NCBI RefSeq assembly: GCF_002858865.1
Contig: NZ_PJRR01000014.1
Coordinates: 1 to 64,000 of the forward strand
DNA length: 64,000 nucleotides
Origin: Caulobacter vibrioides
Lineage (GTDB): Bacteria; Pseudomonadota; Alphaproteobacteria; Caulobacterales; Caulobacteraceae
Reading direction: 5' to 3'
The notes beneath the pieces are model-generated. The model was not told the origin of the DNA. It made no database searches and was given only the letters and a program-made list of their open reading frames with translations. Positions within the stretch are counted from its first letter, which is position 1. Every line of letters begins with the position of its first letter. Made by a program: the position numbers and the translations under genes. This document shows positions 35,968 through 44,760 of this stretch, piece by piece.

Positions 35968-36546
35968 ATGGTCACGCTCAACCGCATCTATACGCGCACC
36001 GGCGATGGCGGCACGACACGCCTGGCCACCGGCGCGCCTGTCAGCAAGGCCTCGCTGCGGGTCGATTCCTATGGCGGGGTCGACGAGACCAACGCCGCGA
36101 TCGGCCAGGCCCGCCAGCACACGGCCGCCGACCCGGTGCTGGACGCGATTCTGGAGCGGATCCAGAACGACCTCTTTGACCTGGGCGCGGATCTGGCCAC
36201 GCCCGAGCAGCACGGCAAGCCCGAGTGGGAGCCCCTGCGCGTCGTTGAAAGCCAGGTCGAACGGCTGGAGCGCGAGATCGACCAGCTGAACGGCGAGATG
36301 TCGGCCCTGACCTCGTTCGTCCTGCCCGGCGGCTCGCCCGCCGCCGCCGCCCTGCACGTGGCCCGCACGGTCTGCCGCCGCGCCGAGCGCGGGGTCGTGG
36401 CCCTGTCGGAGATGGATGGGGAAATCGTCGGGACGCCGGCGATCAAGTATCTGAACCGCCTGTCGGACCTTCTGTTCGTCGCCGCCCGCTGGGCCAACGA
36501 CAAGGGCCAGGCCGACGTGCTGTGGAAGCCGGGCGCGACGCGCTAG
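35968..36546 (+). CDS. Cob(I)alamin adenosyltransferase, PduO type
   Basis: This 192-residue protein has the PduO signature TRTGDGGTT at the N-terminus (residues 7-15), then VDSYGGVDETNAAIG and the C-terminal FVLPGGSPAAAALHVARTVCRRAER, containing the ATP- and corrinoid-binding arginines. It transfers the adenosyl group of ATP to cob(I)alamin, making coenzyme B12 for enzymes such as methylmalonyl-CoA mutase. It is in the conserved alphaproteobacterial block twin-TM protein, adenosyltransferase, etfB, etfA. Confidence 0.94.
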   Translation: MVTLNRIYTRTGDGGTTRLATGAPVSKASLRVDSYGGVDETNAAIGQARQHTAADPVLDAILERIQNDLFDLGADLATPEQHGKPEWEPLRVVESQVERLEREIDQLNGEMSALTSFVLPGGSPAAAALHVARTVCRRAERGVVALSEMDGEIVGTPAIKYLNRLSDLLFVAARWANDKGQADVLWKPGATR

Positions 36547-36580
36547 GGCGCTGAGCGGGCGCCCACCCAAGACCTCACCC

Positions 36581-36694
36581 CGTCATCCCGTGCTTTATGC
36601 ACGGGACCCATCTCTCCGCCGCAGGTGAAGTGCGGGCCTACGCTCTCACGTAGACGCTGAACCATGGGTCCCGCGCATGAAGCGCGGGATGACG
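36581..36694. repeat. Palindromic intergenic repeat, family F copy 1
   Basis: A 114-bp imperfect palindrome has outer arms CGTCATCCCG / CGGGATGACG and inner complementary arms around GGGACCCAT / ATGGGTCCC. It lies between convergent genes and can form one long hairpin. Related to 46654-46767 and 43960-44001 by the GTCATCCCG ends. Confidence 0.8.
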
Positions 36695-36704
36695 ACGGTT
36701 GGGT

Positions 36705-37043
36705 TTATTTCTTCTCGGACGCCGCGGGAGCCGCCGCCGTCGGCGGTGCGGCCGCCGGAGCCGCTTCGTCAGCCTCAGCCGGCGCGGCCTTGGCCGGGGC
36801 GTCGGCGGTGGGGCCGTCGGCGCTCTGGCCGTTCAGCGGCGGGGTGCCGCGCGGACGGCGGGTCCAGGTCTCGATCGGATAGACCGTGGCGCACTTCATC
36901 CACTTGCCCGCCCAGGCGCCGCCGCTCTTCTCGCAGCGGTCCTTCGGCCACACCCACGTGGCGTGGTAGACCAGCACGCTGGCGCTGCTCAGCAGGAATA
37001 TGCCGATGAAGATGTATTTCAGACGGTTGATAGTCTTGTTCAT
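36705..37043 (-). CDS. Small membrane-anchored hypothetical protein
   Basis: The 112-residue protein has one transmembrane segment near the N-terminus (YIFIGIFLLSSASVLVYHATWVW), two Cys in a short extracytoplasmic part (DRCEKSGGAWAGKWMKCATVYPIETW) and an Ala/Pro-rich tail that is disordered. No family is recognised. The CEKSGG-W...KWM-C pattern could form a disulfide in the periplasm. It is inserted on the opposite strand between the adenosyltransferase and etfB. Confidence 0.75.
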   Translation of the reverse strand: MNKTINRLKYIFIGIFLLSSASVLVYHATWVWPKDRCEKSGGAWAGKWMKCATVYPIETWTRRPRGTPPLNGQSADGPTADAPAKAAPAEADEAAPAAAPPTAAAPAASEKK

Positions 37044-37250
37044 GCCGGCCCCATAACGCTTTTCGGCCCCTTAGGGAATTGCCGTGGGGAGGCCTTACGG
37101 CGACACGCGACCGCGAAAATCGTACAACCGTTTGAAGCCCGGAGCGTTTTCAGCCTTACGCTTACGCGAAGGGAAACTTGCATTGCGGCGTCGAAGCGCT
37201 AAGTCGGTGCCCAAGCAGGAGAAACGCAAGCCTGGAGGCGGTGGAAACCG

Positions 37251-37997
37251 ATGAAGGTCCTAGTCCCGGTTAAACGGGTGATCGATTATAACGTGAAGGC
37301 CCGCGTAAAGGCGGACCAGACGGGCGTCGACCTGGCGAACGTCAAGATGTCCATGAACCCCTTCTGTGAGATCGCGGTCGAAGAAGCCGTGCGTCTCAAG
37401 GAAAAGGGTGTGGCGACCGAGGTCGTCATCGTCAGCATCGGTCCGGCGCAGGCCCAGGAAACCATCCGCACGGCGCTGGCCATGGGCGGCGACCGCGGGG
37501 TGCTGATCACCACCGACGCCGATCCCGAGCCGCTGGCCGTGGCCAAGCTGCTGGCCGCCGTGGTGGCCGAAGAAAATCCGAACCTCGTCCTGATGGGCAA
37601 GCAGGCCATCGACGGCGACAACAACGCCGTGGGCCAGATGCTGTCGGCCCTGCTGGGCTGGCCGCAGGCCACCTACGCCTCGGCGATCGAGGTCTCGGCC
37701 ACCAGCGCCAAGGTCACCCGCGAAGTCGACGGCGGCCTGCAGACGGTCGATGTCGACCTGCCGGCCGTGATCACCGCCGACCTGCGCCTGAACGAGCCGC
37801 GCTATGCGTCTCTGCCCAACATCATGAAGGCCAAGAAGAAGGAGATCGTCAGCAAGACGGTCGCCGACTACGGCGTCGACATCGCGCCGCGCCTGAAGGT
37901 CCTGAAGGTCACCGAGCCCGCCAAGCGCTCGGCCGGCATCAAGGTCGAGACGGCTTCTGACCTCGTGTCCAAGCTCAACACCGCGGGGGTGCTGTAA
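37251..37997 (+). CDS. etfB: Electron transfer flavoprotein beta subunit
   Basis: This 248-residue protein begins [16 protein letters not shown], with the typical EtfB segments [35 protein letters not shown] and the recognition-loop region AKKKEIV. With EtfA it accepts electrons from acyl-CoA dehydrogenases and passes them to ETF-ubiquinone oxidoreductase. Its stop and the etfA start overlap (TAATG), so the subunits are translationally coupled. Confidence 0.96.
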   Translation: MKVLVPVKRVIDYNVKARVKADQTGVDLANVKMSMNPFCEIAVEEAVRLKEKGVATEVVIVSIGPAQAQETIRTALAMGGDRGVLITTDADPEPLAVAKLLAAVVAEENPNLVLMGKQAIDGDNNAVGQMLSALLGWPQATYASAIEVSATSAKVTREVDGGLQTVDVDLPAVITADLRLNEPRYASLPNIMKAKKKEIVSKTVADYGVDIAPRLKVLKVTEPAKRSAGIKVETASDLVSKLNTAGVL

Positions 37998-38938
37998 TGG
38001 CTGTTCTCGTCGTCGCTGATAACGACAACGCGCTGCTGCGCGACGCCACCCACAAGACCGTCACCGCCGCCCTGAAGATCTCGGGCGACGTGGACGTGCT
38101 GGTGCTGGGCAAGGGCGCCAAGGCCGTCGCCGACGCCGCCGCCAAGATCGCCGGCGTCCGCAAGGTTCTGCTGGCTGAGTCCGACGCGCTTGGTCACGGC
38201 GTGGCCGAGGCTCAGGCCGACGCCGTGCTGGCCCTGGCCGGCAATTACGACGCGATCCTGGTTCCGGCCACCTCGGGCGGCAAGAACTTCGCCCCCCGCG
38301 TCGCGGCCAAGCTGGACGTGGCTCCGATCTCGGAAATCGTCGAAGTCGTCGCCGCCGACACCTTCACGCGTCCGATCTACGCCGGCAACGCCCTGGAGAC
38401 CGTTCAGTCGAGCGACTCCAAGAAGGTGATCACCGTGCGTCCGACCGCCTTCGCCGCCGCCGCTGAAGGCGGCTCGGCCTCGGTGGAGACCGTCGGCGGC
38501 GCCGACGCGGCCAAGACCCGCTTCGTCAGCGAAGAGATGGTCAAGTCCGACCGTCCGGAACTGGCGGCGGCCAAGATCGTCGTCTCGGGCGGTCGCGCCA
38601 TGGGTTCGGCCGAAGAGTTCCAGCGCGTCATCGAGCCCCTGGCCGACAAGCTGGGCGCCGCCGTCGGCGCCAGCCGCGCGGCCGTCGACGCCGGCTACGC
38701 CCCCAACGACTACCAAGTCGGTCAGACGGGCAAGGTCGTGGCGCCGCAACTCTATGTCGCCATCGGCATCTCGGGCGCCATCCAGCACCTGGCCGGCATG
38801 AAGGACTCCAAGGTGATCGTCGCGATCAACAAGGACGCCGACGCGCCGATCTTCCAGGTCGCCGATTTCGGCCTGGTGGCGGACTACAAGTCGGCCGTGC
38901 CGGAACTGATGGACGCCCTGGCGGCGGCCGGTAAGTAA
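37997..38938 (+). CDS. etfA: Electron transfer flavoprotein alpha subunit
   Basis: This 313-residue protein has the C-terminal FAD-binding region [63 protein letters not shown], the canonical EtfA signature. It binds FAD and forms the heterodimer with EtfB. The start overlaps etfB by one base. It is followed within 4 bp by the DUF6883 gene, which may therefore be on the same message. Confidence 0.96.
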   Translation: MAVLVVADNDNALLRDATHKTVTAALKISGDVDVLVLGKGAKAVADAAAKIAGVRKVLLAESDALGHGVAEAQADAVLALAGNYDAILVPATSGGKNFAPRVAAKLDVAPISEIVEVVAADTFTRPIYAGNALETVQSSDSKKVITVRPTAFAAAAEGGSASVETVGGADAAKTRFVSEEMVKSDRPELAAAKIVVSGGRAMGSAEEFQRVIEPLADKLGAAVGASRAAVDAGYAPNDYQVGQTGKVVAPQLYVAIGISGAIQHLAGMKDSKVIVAINKDADAPIFQVADFGLVADYKSAVPELMDALAAAGK

Positions 38939-38942
38939 GCGT

Positions 38943-39287
38943 TTGAAACTCCCGGGCGGCGAGAGCGTCCAGATCGATCCGCGAAAGCTTGTCGATTATG
39001 CGCTCTCGCCGACCCACCCGGTGGGCAAGCACAAGGCCCGCCTCTTCGCCTCCCGCCTGGGCCTGACCCAGGCCGATGCGCCTGCCCTCGAAGCCGCGTT
39101 GCGCATCGCCGCCGCTTCGCAGGACGCCACCTTGATCAAGTCGGACGCCTGGGGCCAGCGCTGGCAGATCGACTTCATGTTTCAGTTCGGCGCGTTGTCT
39201 GCGATGATCACCAGCGGCTGGATCGTCCCCGCTGACGGATCGGCCGTTCGTTTGACTTCGGTCTTCATCGCGCGAGACCCAGGATGA
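38943..39287 (+). CDS. DUF6883-like protein
   Basis: The 114-residue protein begins with a TTG only 4 bp after the etfA stop. It has the pattern LPGGESVQIDPRKLVDYALSPTHPVGKHKARLFASRLGL and a conserved strand DAWGQRWQIDFMF, which I associate with DUF6883. Proteins of this type are often encoded next to a DUF4926 protein, as here with an ATGA overlap, and have been suspected as toxin-antitoxin-like pairs. No catalytic residue can be named with confidence. It probably uses the etf promoter by readthrough. Confidence 0.7.
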   Translation: MKLPGGESVQIDPRKLVDYALSPTHPVGKHKARLFASRLGLTQADAPALEAALRIAAASQDATLIKSDAWGQRWQIDFMFQFGALSAMITSGWIVPADGSAVRLTSVFIARDPG

Positions 39288-39493
39288 TTGAAGAACTCGA
39301 CACGGTGGCGCTGCTGATCGACAAGCCGGCGCTGGGCCTGGAGAAGGGCCTGATCGGCGCGGTCGTCTACGTCCATGGCGCGCACGAGGCTTTCGAGGTC
39401 GAGTTCGTCGATGACGATGGCCACACCTTCTGCCTCGAAACCTTCAAGCCCGAAGAGCTCTTGAAGATCCACCGGCGCGCCAAGGCGGCGTAG
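39284..39493 (+). CDS. DUF4926-like protein
   Basis: The 69-residue protein MIEELDTVALLIDKPALGLEKGLIGAVVYVHG... fits DUF4926, with the small SH3-like beta-barrel pattern GAVVYVHGAHEAFEVEFVDDDGHTF. Its ATG overlaps the DUF6883 stop (ATGA), so the two are translated together. Pairing with DUF6883 suggests one binds or neutralises the other, which is inference. It could equally be a housekeeping pair without toxicity. Confidence 0.72.
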   Translation: MIEELDTVALLIDKPALGLEKGLIGAVVYVHGAHEAFEVEFVDDDGHTFCLETFKPEELLKIHRRAKAA

Positions 39494-39637
39494 TCGAAGC
39501 CCTCCCCCTTCTCCCGCAAGGGAAGAAGACACTCGTCCGCCGCTTTTGCCTCGCCTACGATCTTGCGTCCCTTTGCAACCTGCAAAGGCGCAGCTAGGAC
39601 TCGATCCCTAGTCTCGTTTCCCAGGACATCGGCCGCC

Positions 39638-41338
39638 TTGCCCAGATTCGCCGAATGGCTGGACCAGGACGTCACCTCGGTGACGGCGCGCAGCCTGCCG
39701 ACCCTGGGCGTGCGTCTGGCGATCTGCGCGGCGACCGCGCTGATCTACGCCCTGGCGGTCGATCTGCAGGGCGGCCTGCTCTGGGGCCTGGCCGTGGCCA
39801 GCGCCGAGGCGGCGGTGTTCATCTGCAGCAGTCCCCAGCGCGCCGACCGCAAGATCAGCCACGCCCAGCGCCTGGCCTATGTGGCCGCCGTCGCCTGGAT
39901 GAACATCGTCTGGTGGTCGCTGGCGATCATGCTGTGGCGCCAGGACCACCCTGCCCTGCGGATGGCGGCCCTGTGCGTGGTCTGCGCCTTTCTGGTGCAT
40001 GCGCAAGCCTTCACGGCCCGGTCCAAGACCCTGTTGCTGATCGTCGGCGGCGGCAGCGCGACGTTGCTGCTGGTGTTGTGCGGGGTGCTGAACGACTTTC
40101 CGCCCAGCGAGCGTCTGGCGCTGTGCGCGGCGGCGATCATCCTGATCATCTATACGGCCAAGGCCGCCCAGACCAACGGCCAGCAGGGCCGCGCCCTGGA
40201 GTTGGCCAAGAGCCAGGCCGAGGCCGCCAGCCAGGCCAAGTCCGAGTTCCTGGCCCTGATGAGCCACGAGCTGCGCACGCCGCTGAACGGCATGCTGGGC
40301 CTGTCGCAGGCCCTGAAGCTGGAGCCGCTGGAGCCGGGCGAGCGCGAACAGGTCGAACTGCTGGAAGAGTCGGGCCGCACCCTCTTGGCCCTGCTCAACG
40401 ACGTGCTCGACATGGCCAAGATCGAGGCGGGCAAGCTCGATATCGCCCCCACCCAGGAGGACCTCTCGCGCCTGGCCGAACGGGTGGTGCGGATCAACCA
40501 GGCCCAGGCGCGCGAGAAGGGCACGGAGATCACGCTGGAGATCGACCCGGCCACGCCGCGCGCCCTGCTGTTCGATCCGCTGCGGGTGCGCCAGTGCCTG
40601 GGGAATCTGGTTTCCAACGCCGTGAAGTTCACCCCCGCCGGCCAGATCCGGGTGCGGGTGACCTGCGAGGCCGGCGACCAGCCTGACCGGATGCTGGCCA
40701 AGATCATCGTCTCCGACACCGGCGTGGGCATGGGCCCCGCCGTCCTGGCCAGGATCTTCACGCCGTTCGAGCAGGCCGATCCGACCATCGCCCGCCGCAC
40801 GGGCGGGACGGGCCTTGGCCTCAACATCACCCGGCGCCTGGCGCAGATGATGGGCGGCTCGGTCAGCGTGCGCAGCACCGAGGGCAAGGGCTCGACCTTC
40901 ACCCTGACCTTCGGCTGCAGGCTGCCGAGCGCCGGCGCCGCCGAGACCGGCGGACCGCTGAGCGGCGAACACCCCCTGCGCCTGCTGGTCGTCGACGACT
41001 ATGCGGTGAACCGCAAGGTCATCGCCATGATGCTGGCCCCGCTGGGCTGCGAGATCGTCGAGGCCGACAATGGCCAGCGCGCCCTCGACCTGCTGGCCGA
41101 GCGCGAGGTCGACGCCGTGCTGCTGGACTTCAACATGCCGGTGATGGGCGGGCTGGAGACCACCCGTCGCCTGCGCGCCGACCCGCGCTGGCGCAAGCTG
41201 CCCATCGTCTGCCTGACCGCCGGCGTCATGGACGACGAACGCGCCGCCGCCGCGACGGCGGGCATGGACGGCTTCATCGAGAAGCCGATCGAGATGTCGA
41301 CCCTGGTCTCGACCCTCGCCCGCGTCGCTCGACGTTGA
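39638..41338 (+). CDS. Hybrid sensor histidine kinase / receiver protein
   Basis: About 566 residues from the TTG at 39638; the frame is open to another TTG at 39563. Several transmembrane segments occupy the first about 180 residues. A HisKA domain follows with the phospho-acceptor His in LMSHELRTPLNG (H210), then HATPase with NAVKF, DTGVGMG and GTGLGLNI, and a C-terminal receiver with D497 in LLDFNMPVMGG and Lys in FIEKPIE. There is no separate output domain; it probably feeds a phosphorelay through a histidine phosphotransferase. The stimulus is unknown. It is transcribed in the same direction as the DUF4926 gene. Confidence 0.88.
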   Translation: MPRFAEWLDQDVTSVTARSLPTLGVRLAICAATALIYALAVDLQGGLLWGLAVASAEAAVFICSSPQRADRKISHAQRLAYVAAVAWMNIVWWSLAIMLWRQDHPALRMAALCVVCAFLVHAQAFTARSKTLLLIVGGGSATLLLVLCGVLNDFPPSERLALCAAAIILIIYTAKAAQTNGQQGRALELAKSQAEAASQAKSEFLALMSHELRTPLNGMLGLSQALKLEPLEPGEREQVELLEESGRTLLALLNDVLDMAKIEAGKLDIAPTQEDLSRLAERVVRINQAQAREKGTEITLEIDPATPRALLFDPLRVRQCLGNLVSNAVKFTPAGQIRVRVTCEAGDQPDRMLAKIIVSDTGVGMGPAVLARIFTPFEQADPTIARRTGGTGLGLNITRRLAQMMGGSVSVRSTEGKGSTFTLTFGCRLPSAGAAETGGPLSGEHPLRLLVVDDYAVNRKVIAMMLAPLGCEIVEADNGQRALDLLAEREVDAVLLDFNMPVMGGLETTRRLRADPRWRKLPIVCLTAGVMDDERAAAATAGMDGFIEKPIEMSTLVSTLARVARR

Positions 41339-41352
41339 GTTAGGCGGCCGAC

Positions 41353-41412
41353 CGTCACACAACCATTACGTCAGCGTCATCGCACCATTATCAAAGCGTC
41401 GCGCCAGCGTCG
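41353..41412 (+). promoter_or_regulatory. Tandem PhoB-box-like array upstream of a TonB receptor
   Basis: Pentamers of the type CGTCA, CATTA, CGTCA, CATTA, CGTCG, CGTCG occur with exact 11-bp spacing at 41353, 41364, 41375, 41386, 41397 and 41408. PhoB binds direct repeats of a CTGTCAT-like motif with 11-bp spacing, so this could be several overlapping Pho boxes controlling the receptor gene 61 bp further on. The binding is inferred from spacing and motif only. Confidence 0.55.
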
Positions 41413-41472
41413 CCTGGCCTGCCTATCCCCGCCTCCATCTTCGCAATCGTGAAATGAGTATGGGGCAGAGTC

Positions 41473-43947
41473 ATGCGAACCAAGACCAAGATGACGGGCC
41501 ATGCGGCCCTGCTGTGCGGCGCCGCGTTGTGCGCCTTGCTGGCGACGGCCGCTCAGGCGGCTGAAACGCCGGCGACCGCAACCCCGGCGGCGTCGCCGGA
41601 TACCGACCCGAACAGCGTCGAGCAGGTGATCATCACCAGCACCCGCGAAACGCGCTCGGCCGTGGCCATGGAAGCCCAGCAGATCCAACGCGTGCTGCCG
41701 GGCGCCAGCCCGCTGAAGGCCATCCAGTTCCTGCCCGGCGTGATCTATCGGACCGCCGATCCGTGGGGCAATAACGAGCAGAACCTGTCGCTCTTCGTCC
41801 ACGGCTTCTCGACCCAGCAGCTGGGCTACACGATGGACGGCGTGCCGCTGGGCGACCAGCAGTACGGCAACTACAACGGCCTGTCGGTGTCGCGCGCCGT
41901 GACCAGCGAGAACGTCTCGCGCGTGACCCTGTCGTCGGGCGCCGGTTCGCTGGGCGTGCCCTCGACCAGCAACCTGGGCGGCGCGATCGAAACCTTCAGC
42001 CGCGATCCGGGCGCCGAGCGCAGCCTGACCGTCAACCAGACCTTCGGCAGCTATGAAGCCTCGCGCACCTTCCTGCGCGCGGAGTCGGGCGAGATGGCCG
42101 GCGGCTTCAAGGGCTATCTGTCGTACCTGCGCCAGGACGCCAAGGCCTGGGACTTTGACGGCAACCAGCGCGGCCACCAGGTGAACCTGAAGCTGGTCCG
42201 CGAAGGCGAAAAGGGCGACCTGACCTTCTACGCCAACTGGCAGATGAAGGTGGAGCCGAACGAAGACGCCACGGCCTTCGGCAACCAGCAGACCGCTGCG
42301 GCGCGGAACTTCACGCCCTATACCCGCGCCTTCATCTATCCGGACCTGGCCGGCTGCACGGCCAACCTCACCGGCGGTCCGGGCACCCCGCCCCCGGCCC
42401 AGGGCAACAACTTCTCCAACTGCTTCAGCGCCGCCCAGCGTGAGGACATCCTCACCTACATCAGCTACGCCTGGAAGCCGACCGAGACCCTGACCTGGAC
42501 CAACCAGGCCTATTATCACTACAACTTCGGCCGCGGCATCGTGTCGGGTCCGGTCAACACGGCCGGCCTGCCGGGCCTGTTCGCGACCTACTATCCGAAC
42601 CTCGTGGTCGGCACCACGACCAGCCCCACCACCCTGACCAACATCGTCAACCTGTTCGGCGGCAGCGGCTATGCGGTGCGCACCACCGAGTACCGCATCA
42701 ACCGTCCGGGCCTGATCTCGACGGTCGAGTGGACGCTGGGCGATCACCAGATCAAGGGCGGCCTGTGGTTCGAACACAACGAGCCGGCCCAGCAGCGCGC
42801 CTGGTATCCGATGACCAAGGCGAACAACAACCTCTCGCCGTACGACGTGCCGCGCGGGAACAAGGTGCTGACCCAGTACGCCAACGCCTTCTTCATCAAC
42901 AACCTCCAGCTGCACCTGCAAGACCAATGGCGCGTGACGCCCAAGCTCCTGGTGCAGGCCGGCTTCAAGTCCAGCCTCCAGGACGCGACGGGCAAGTTCC
43001 CGGTCAACCAGAAGAACCTGCCGACCGTGGCCGTGCCGGTCCAGTTCCCGACCGGCAGCATCGAGTCGAACAAGTGGTTCCTGCCGCAGGCGGGCCTGCT
43101 GTGGGACGCCACCGAGAACGACCAGGTGTTCGTCAACGTCCAGCAGAACATGCGCCAGTTCATCCCGTACGGCGCGGGCAGCGGCTTCTACGGCTTCTCG
43201 GCCTGGAGCCTGGGCACTCAAGCCGCCTTCGAGCTGTTCAAGACGACGGTGAAGCCGGAAACCTCGTGGACCTATGAGGCGGGCCTGCGCTCGCGTCGCG
43301 AGGTGGCCTGGGGCCCGATCACGGGTATCGAGGGTCAGATCAACGCCTATAGCGTCAAGTTCAGCAACCGCCTGCTGAACATCGCGCCGTTCAACTTCAT
43401 CAACCCGGCGCCGGCCATCCTGGCCAATGTCGGCGGCGTGACCACCAAGGGCGTCGACCTGGCCGGCACGATCAAGTTTGGTCCGCGCTTCCAGATCTAC
43501 AACGCCGTCTCGTTCAACGAGTCGAAGTACGACAGCGACTACCAGAGCGGCACCACCCTGGTGAACGGCGTCTCCACGCCGGTCTCCGTGGCCACCGGCG
43601 GCAAGTTCGTGCCGCTGACCCCGCGCTGGATGAACAAGACCATCGCCCGCGTGAATCTGGGCAAGTTCGACGCCCAGATCAGCGGCGACTACATCGGCAA
43701 GCGTCCCGTCACCTATCTGAACGACCTGTCGGTCAAGGCGATGATGCTGGTCGACCTGCAGGCCGGCTACAGCTTCGACATCGCCGACGGCGGCATGCTG
43801 AAGGGCCTGCGCCTGACCGCCAACGTCACCAACCTCTTCGACAAGAAGGGCGTCTCGACGGCCGGCGTGACCAGCAACTCGGGCGGCTATGTCGCCTTCC
43901 CGCAGCCGCCGCGCATGGGCTTCGTGACGGTGTCGGCGGAGTTCTAG
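41473..43947 (+). CDS. TonB-dependent outer-membrane receptor
   Basis: This 824-residue protein has a signal peptide (LLCGAALCALLATAAQAAE), a TonB box and plug domain (EQVIITSTRE, then MDGVPLGDQQYGNYNGLSVSRAV and GAGSLGVPSTSNLGGAIETFS) and a 22-strand-type barrel ending in FVTVSAEF, the C-terminal aromatic signature. It imports an unknown ligand across the outer membrane using TonB-ExbBD energy. The tandem 11-bp repeats upstream suggest phosphate-starvation control. It is single-gene and followed by a short palindrome and the efp terminator in the opposite direction. Confidence 0.93.
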   Translation: MRTKTKMTGHAALLCGAALCALLATAAQAAETPATATPAASPDTDPNSVEQVIITSTRETRSAVAMEAQQIQRVLPGASPLKAIQFLPGVIYRTADPWGNNEQNLSLFVHGFSTQQLGYTMDGVPLGDQQYGNYNGLSVSRAVTSENVSRVTLSSGAGSLGVPSTSNLGGAIETFSRDPGAERSLTVNQTFGSYEASRTFLRAESGEMAGGFKGYLSYLRQDAKAWDFDGNQRGHQVNLKLVREGEKGDLTFYANWQMKVEPNEDATAFGNQQTAAARNFTPYTRAFIYPDLAGCTANLTGGPGTPPPAQGNNFSNCFSAAQREDILTYISYAWKPTETLTWTNQAYYHYNFGRGIVSGPVNTAGLPGLFATYYPNLVVGTTTSPTTLTNIVNLFGGSGYAVRTTEYRINRPGLISTVEWTLGDHQIKGGLWFEHNEPAQQRAWYPMTKANNNLSPYDVPRGNKVLTQYANAFFINNLQLHLQDQWRVTPKLLVQAGFKSSLQDATGKFPVNQKNLPTVAVPVQFPTGSIESNKWFLPQAGLLWDATENDQVFVNVQQNMRQFIPYGAGSGFYGFSAWSLGTQAAFELFKTTVKPETSWTYEAGLRSRREVAWGPITGIEGQINAYSVKFSNRLLNIAPFNFINPAPAILANVGGVTTKGVDLAGTIKFGPRFQIYNAVSFNESKYDSDYQSGTTLVNGVSTPVSVATGGKFVPLTPRWMNKTIARVNLGKFDAQISGDYIGKRPVTYLNDLSVKAMMLVDLQAGYSFDIADGGMLKGLRLTANVTNLFDKKGVSTAGVTSNSGGYVAFPQPPRMGFVTVSAEF

Positions 43948-43959
43948 GACCACAAACCT

Positions 43960-44001
43960 GTGTCATCCCGGAAGCCTCGCAGAGGCTATCCGGGATGACA
44001 C
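43960..44001. repeat. Short palindromic repeat, family F copy 3
   Basis: A 42-bp element has perfect 13-bp arms GTGTCATCCCGGA / TCCGGGATGACAC and an inner AGCCT / AGGCT pair. It lies directly after the TonB receptor stop and may act as its transcript end. Confidence 0.8.
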
Positions 44002-44012
44002 GATACTGAGCC

Positions 44013-44047
44013 AAAGAAAAAGGCCCGGCGGAGCGATCCGCCGGGCC
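44013..44047 (-). terminator. Intrinsic terminator of efp
   Basis: A perfect 11-bp stem (GGCCCGGCGGA / TCCGCCGGGCC, GCGA loop) is flanked on the left by AAAGAAAAA. On the minus strand it ends in a T-run 27 bp after the efp stop. It may also work from the plus side. Confidence 0.9.
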
Positions 44048-44073
44048 TTTGTCTGTTCGGACAGGTCGAAACC

Positions 44074-44640
44074 TTAGTCCTTGGCGCGTTCCACGTAGGA
44101 GCCGTCTTCGGTCAGGATGACGACCTTGGTGCCCGCGGTGATGTACGGCGGCACGGTGGTCTTGACGCCGTTGCTGAGCACGGCCGGCTTGTAGGACGAC
44201 GACGCGGTCTGGCCCTTCACCGACGGTTCGGTGTCGACGATCTCAAGGACCACGGTGCGCGGCAGGTCGATGGCGATCGGCACGTCGTTGTGGGTCGACA
44301 GGATGACGGTCATGCCTTCCTGCAGATAGGGGGCGGCGTCGCCGATCACGTCCTCGGTGGCCACGAGCTGGTCGTAGCTTTCCGGGTTCATGAAGTGATA
44401 GCCGTCACCGTCGCTGTACAGGAAGGTGTGGTTGCGGTCGTCCACGAAGGCGCGCTCGACCTGCTCGGTCGTGCGATAGCGCTCCGACACCTTCACGCCA
44501 TCCGAGATGCGGCGCATGTTCAGCTGGGTCACCGGGGTGCCCTTACCGGGGTGGATGTTTTCGGCGCTCAGGACGACATAGAGCTTGCCGTCCATATCGA
44601 CGACGGAGCCTTTGCGGAGCGAGCTGGCTGCGACCTTCAC
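44074..44640 (-). CDS. efp: Elongation factor P
   Basis: The 188-residue protein [23 protein letters not shown]... is EF-P. The lysine to be modified is K33 in IHPGKGTPV. It binds between ribosomal P and E sites and relieves stalling at consecutive prolines. The start is GTG at 44640, with AAGGAAC eight bases upstream. It is divergent from epmA (120 bp), and epmB lies 3.1 kb downstream on the other strand, so the window has all the genes for beta-lysylation of K33. The proline-run OmpA protein at the window's left end would be a natural EF-P client. Confidence 0.97.
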
Positions 44641-44760
44641 GTAGTTACGTTCCTTGGATGAAAGCGCGCGCGAGGCCGCGGGCGCGTTCGTGCTATTGAT
44701 CCGTGAGCGCCCTCGTATAGCGAAAGGGGCGAAATCTCCAGCCTCTTCGGTTTTGCAGCC

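Noticed and set aside
41377..43953. 858-residue minus-strand open frame opposite the TonB receptor
   Set aside because: Low-complexity antisense translation without motifs; the plus frame is a full TonB-dependent receptor with signal peptide and aromatic C-terminus.
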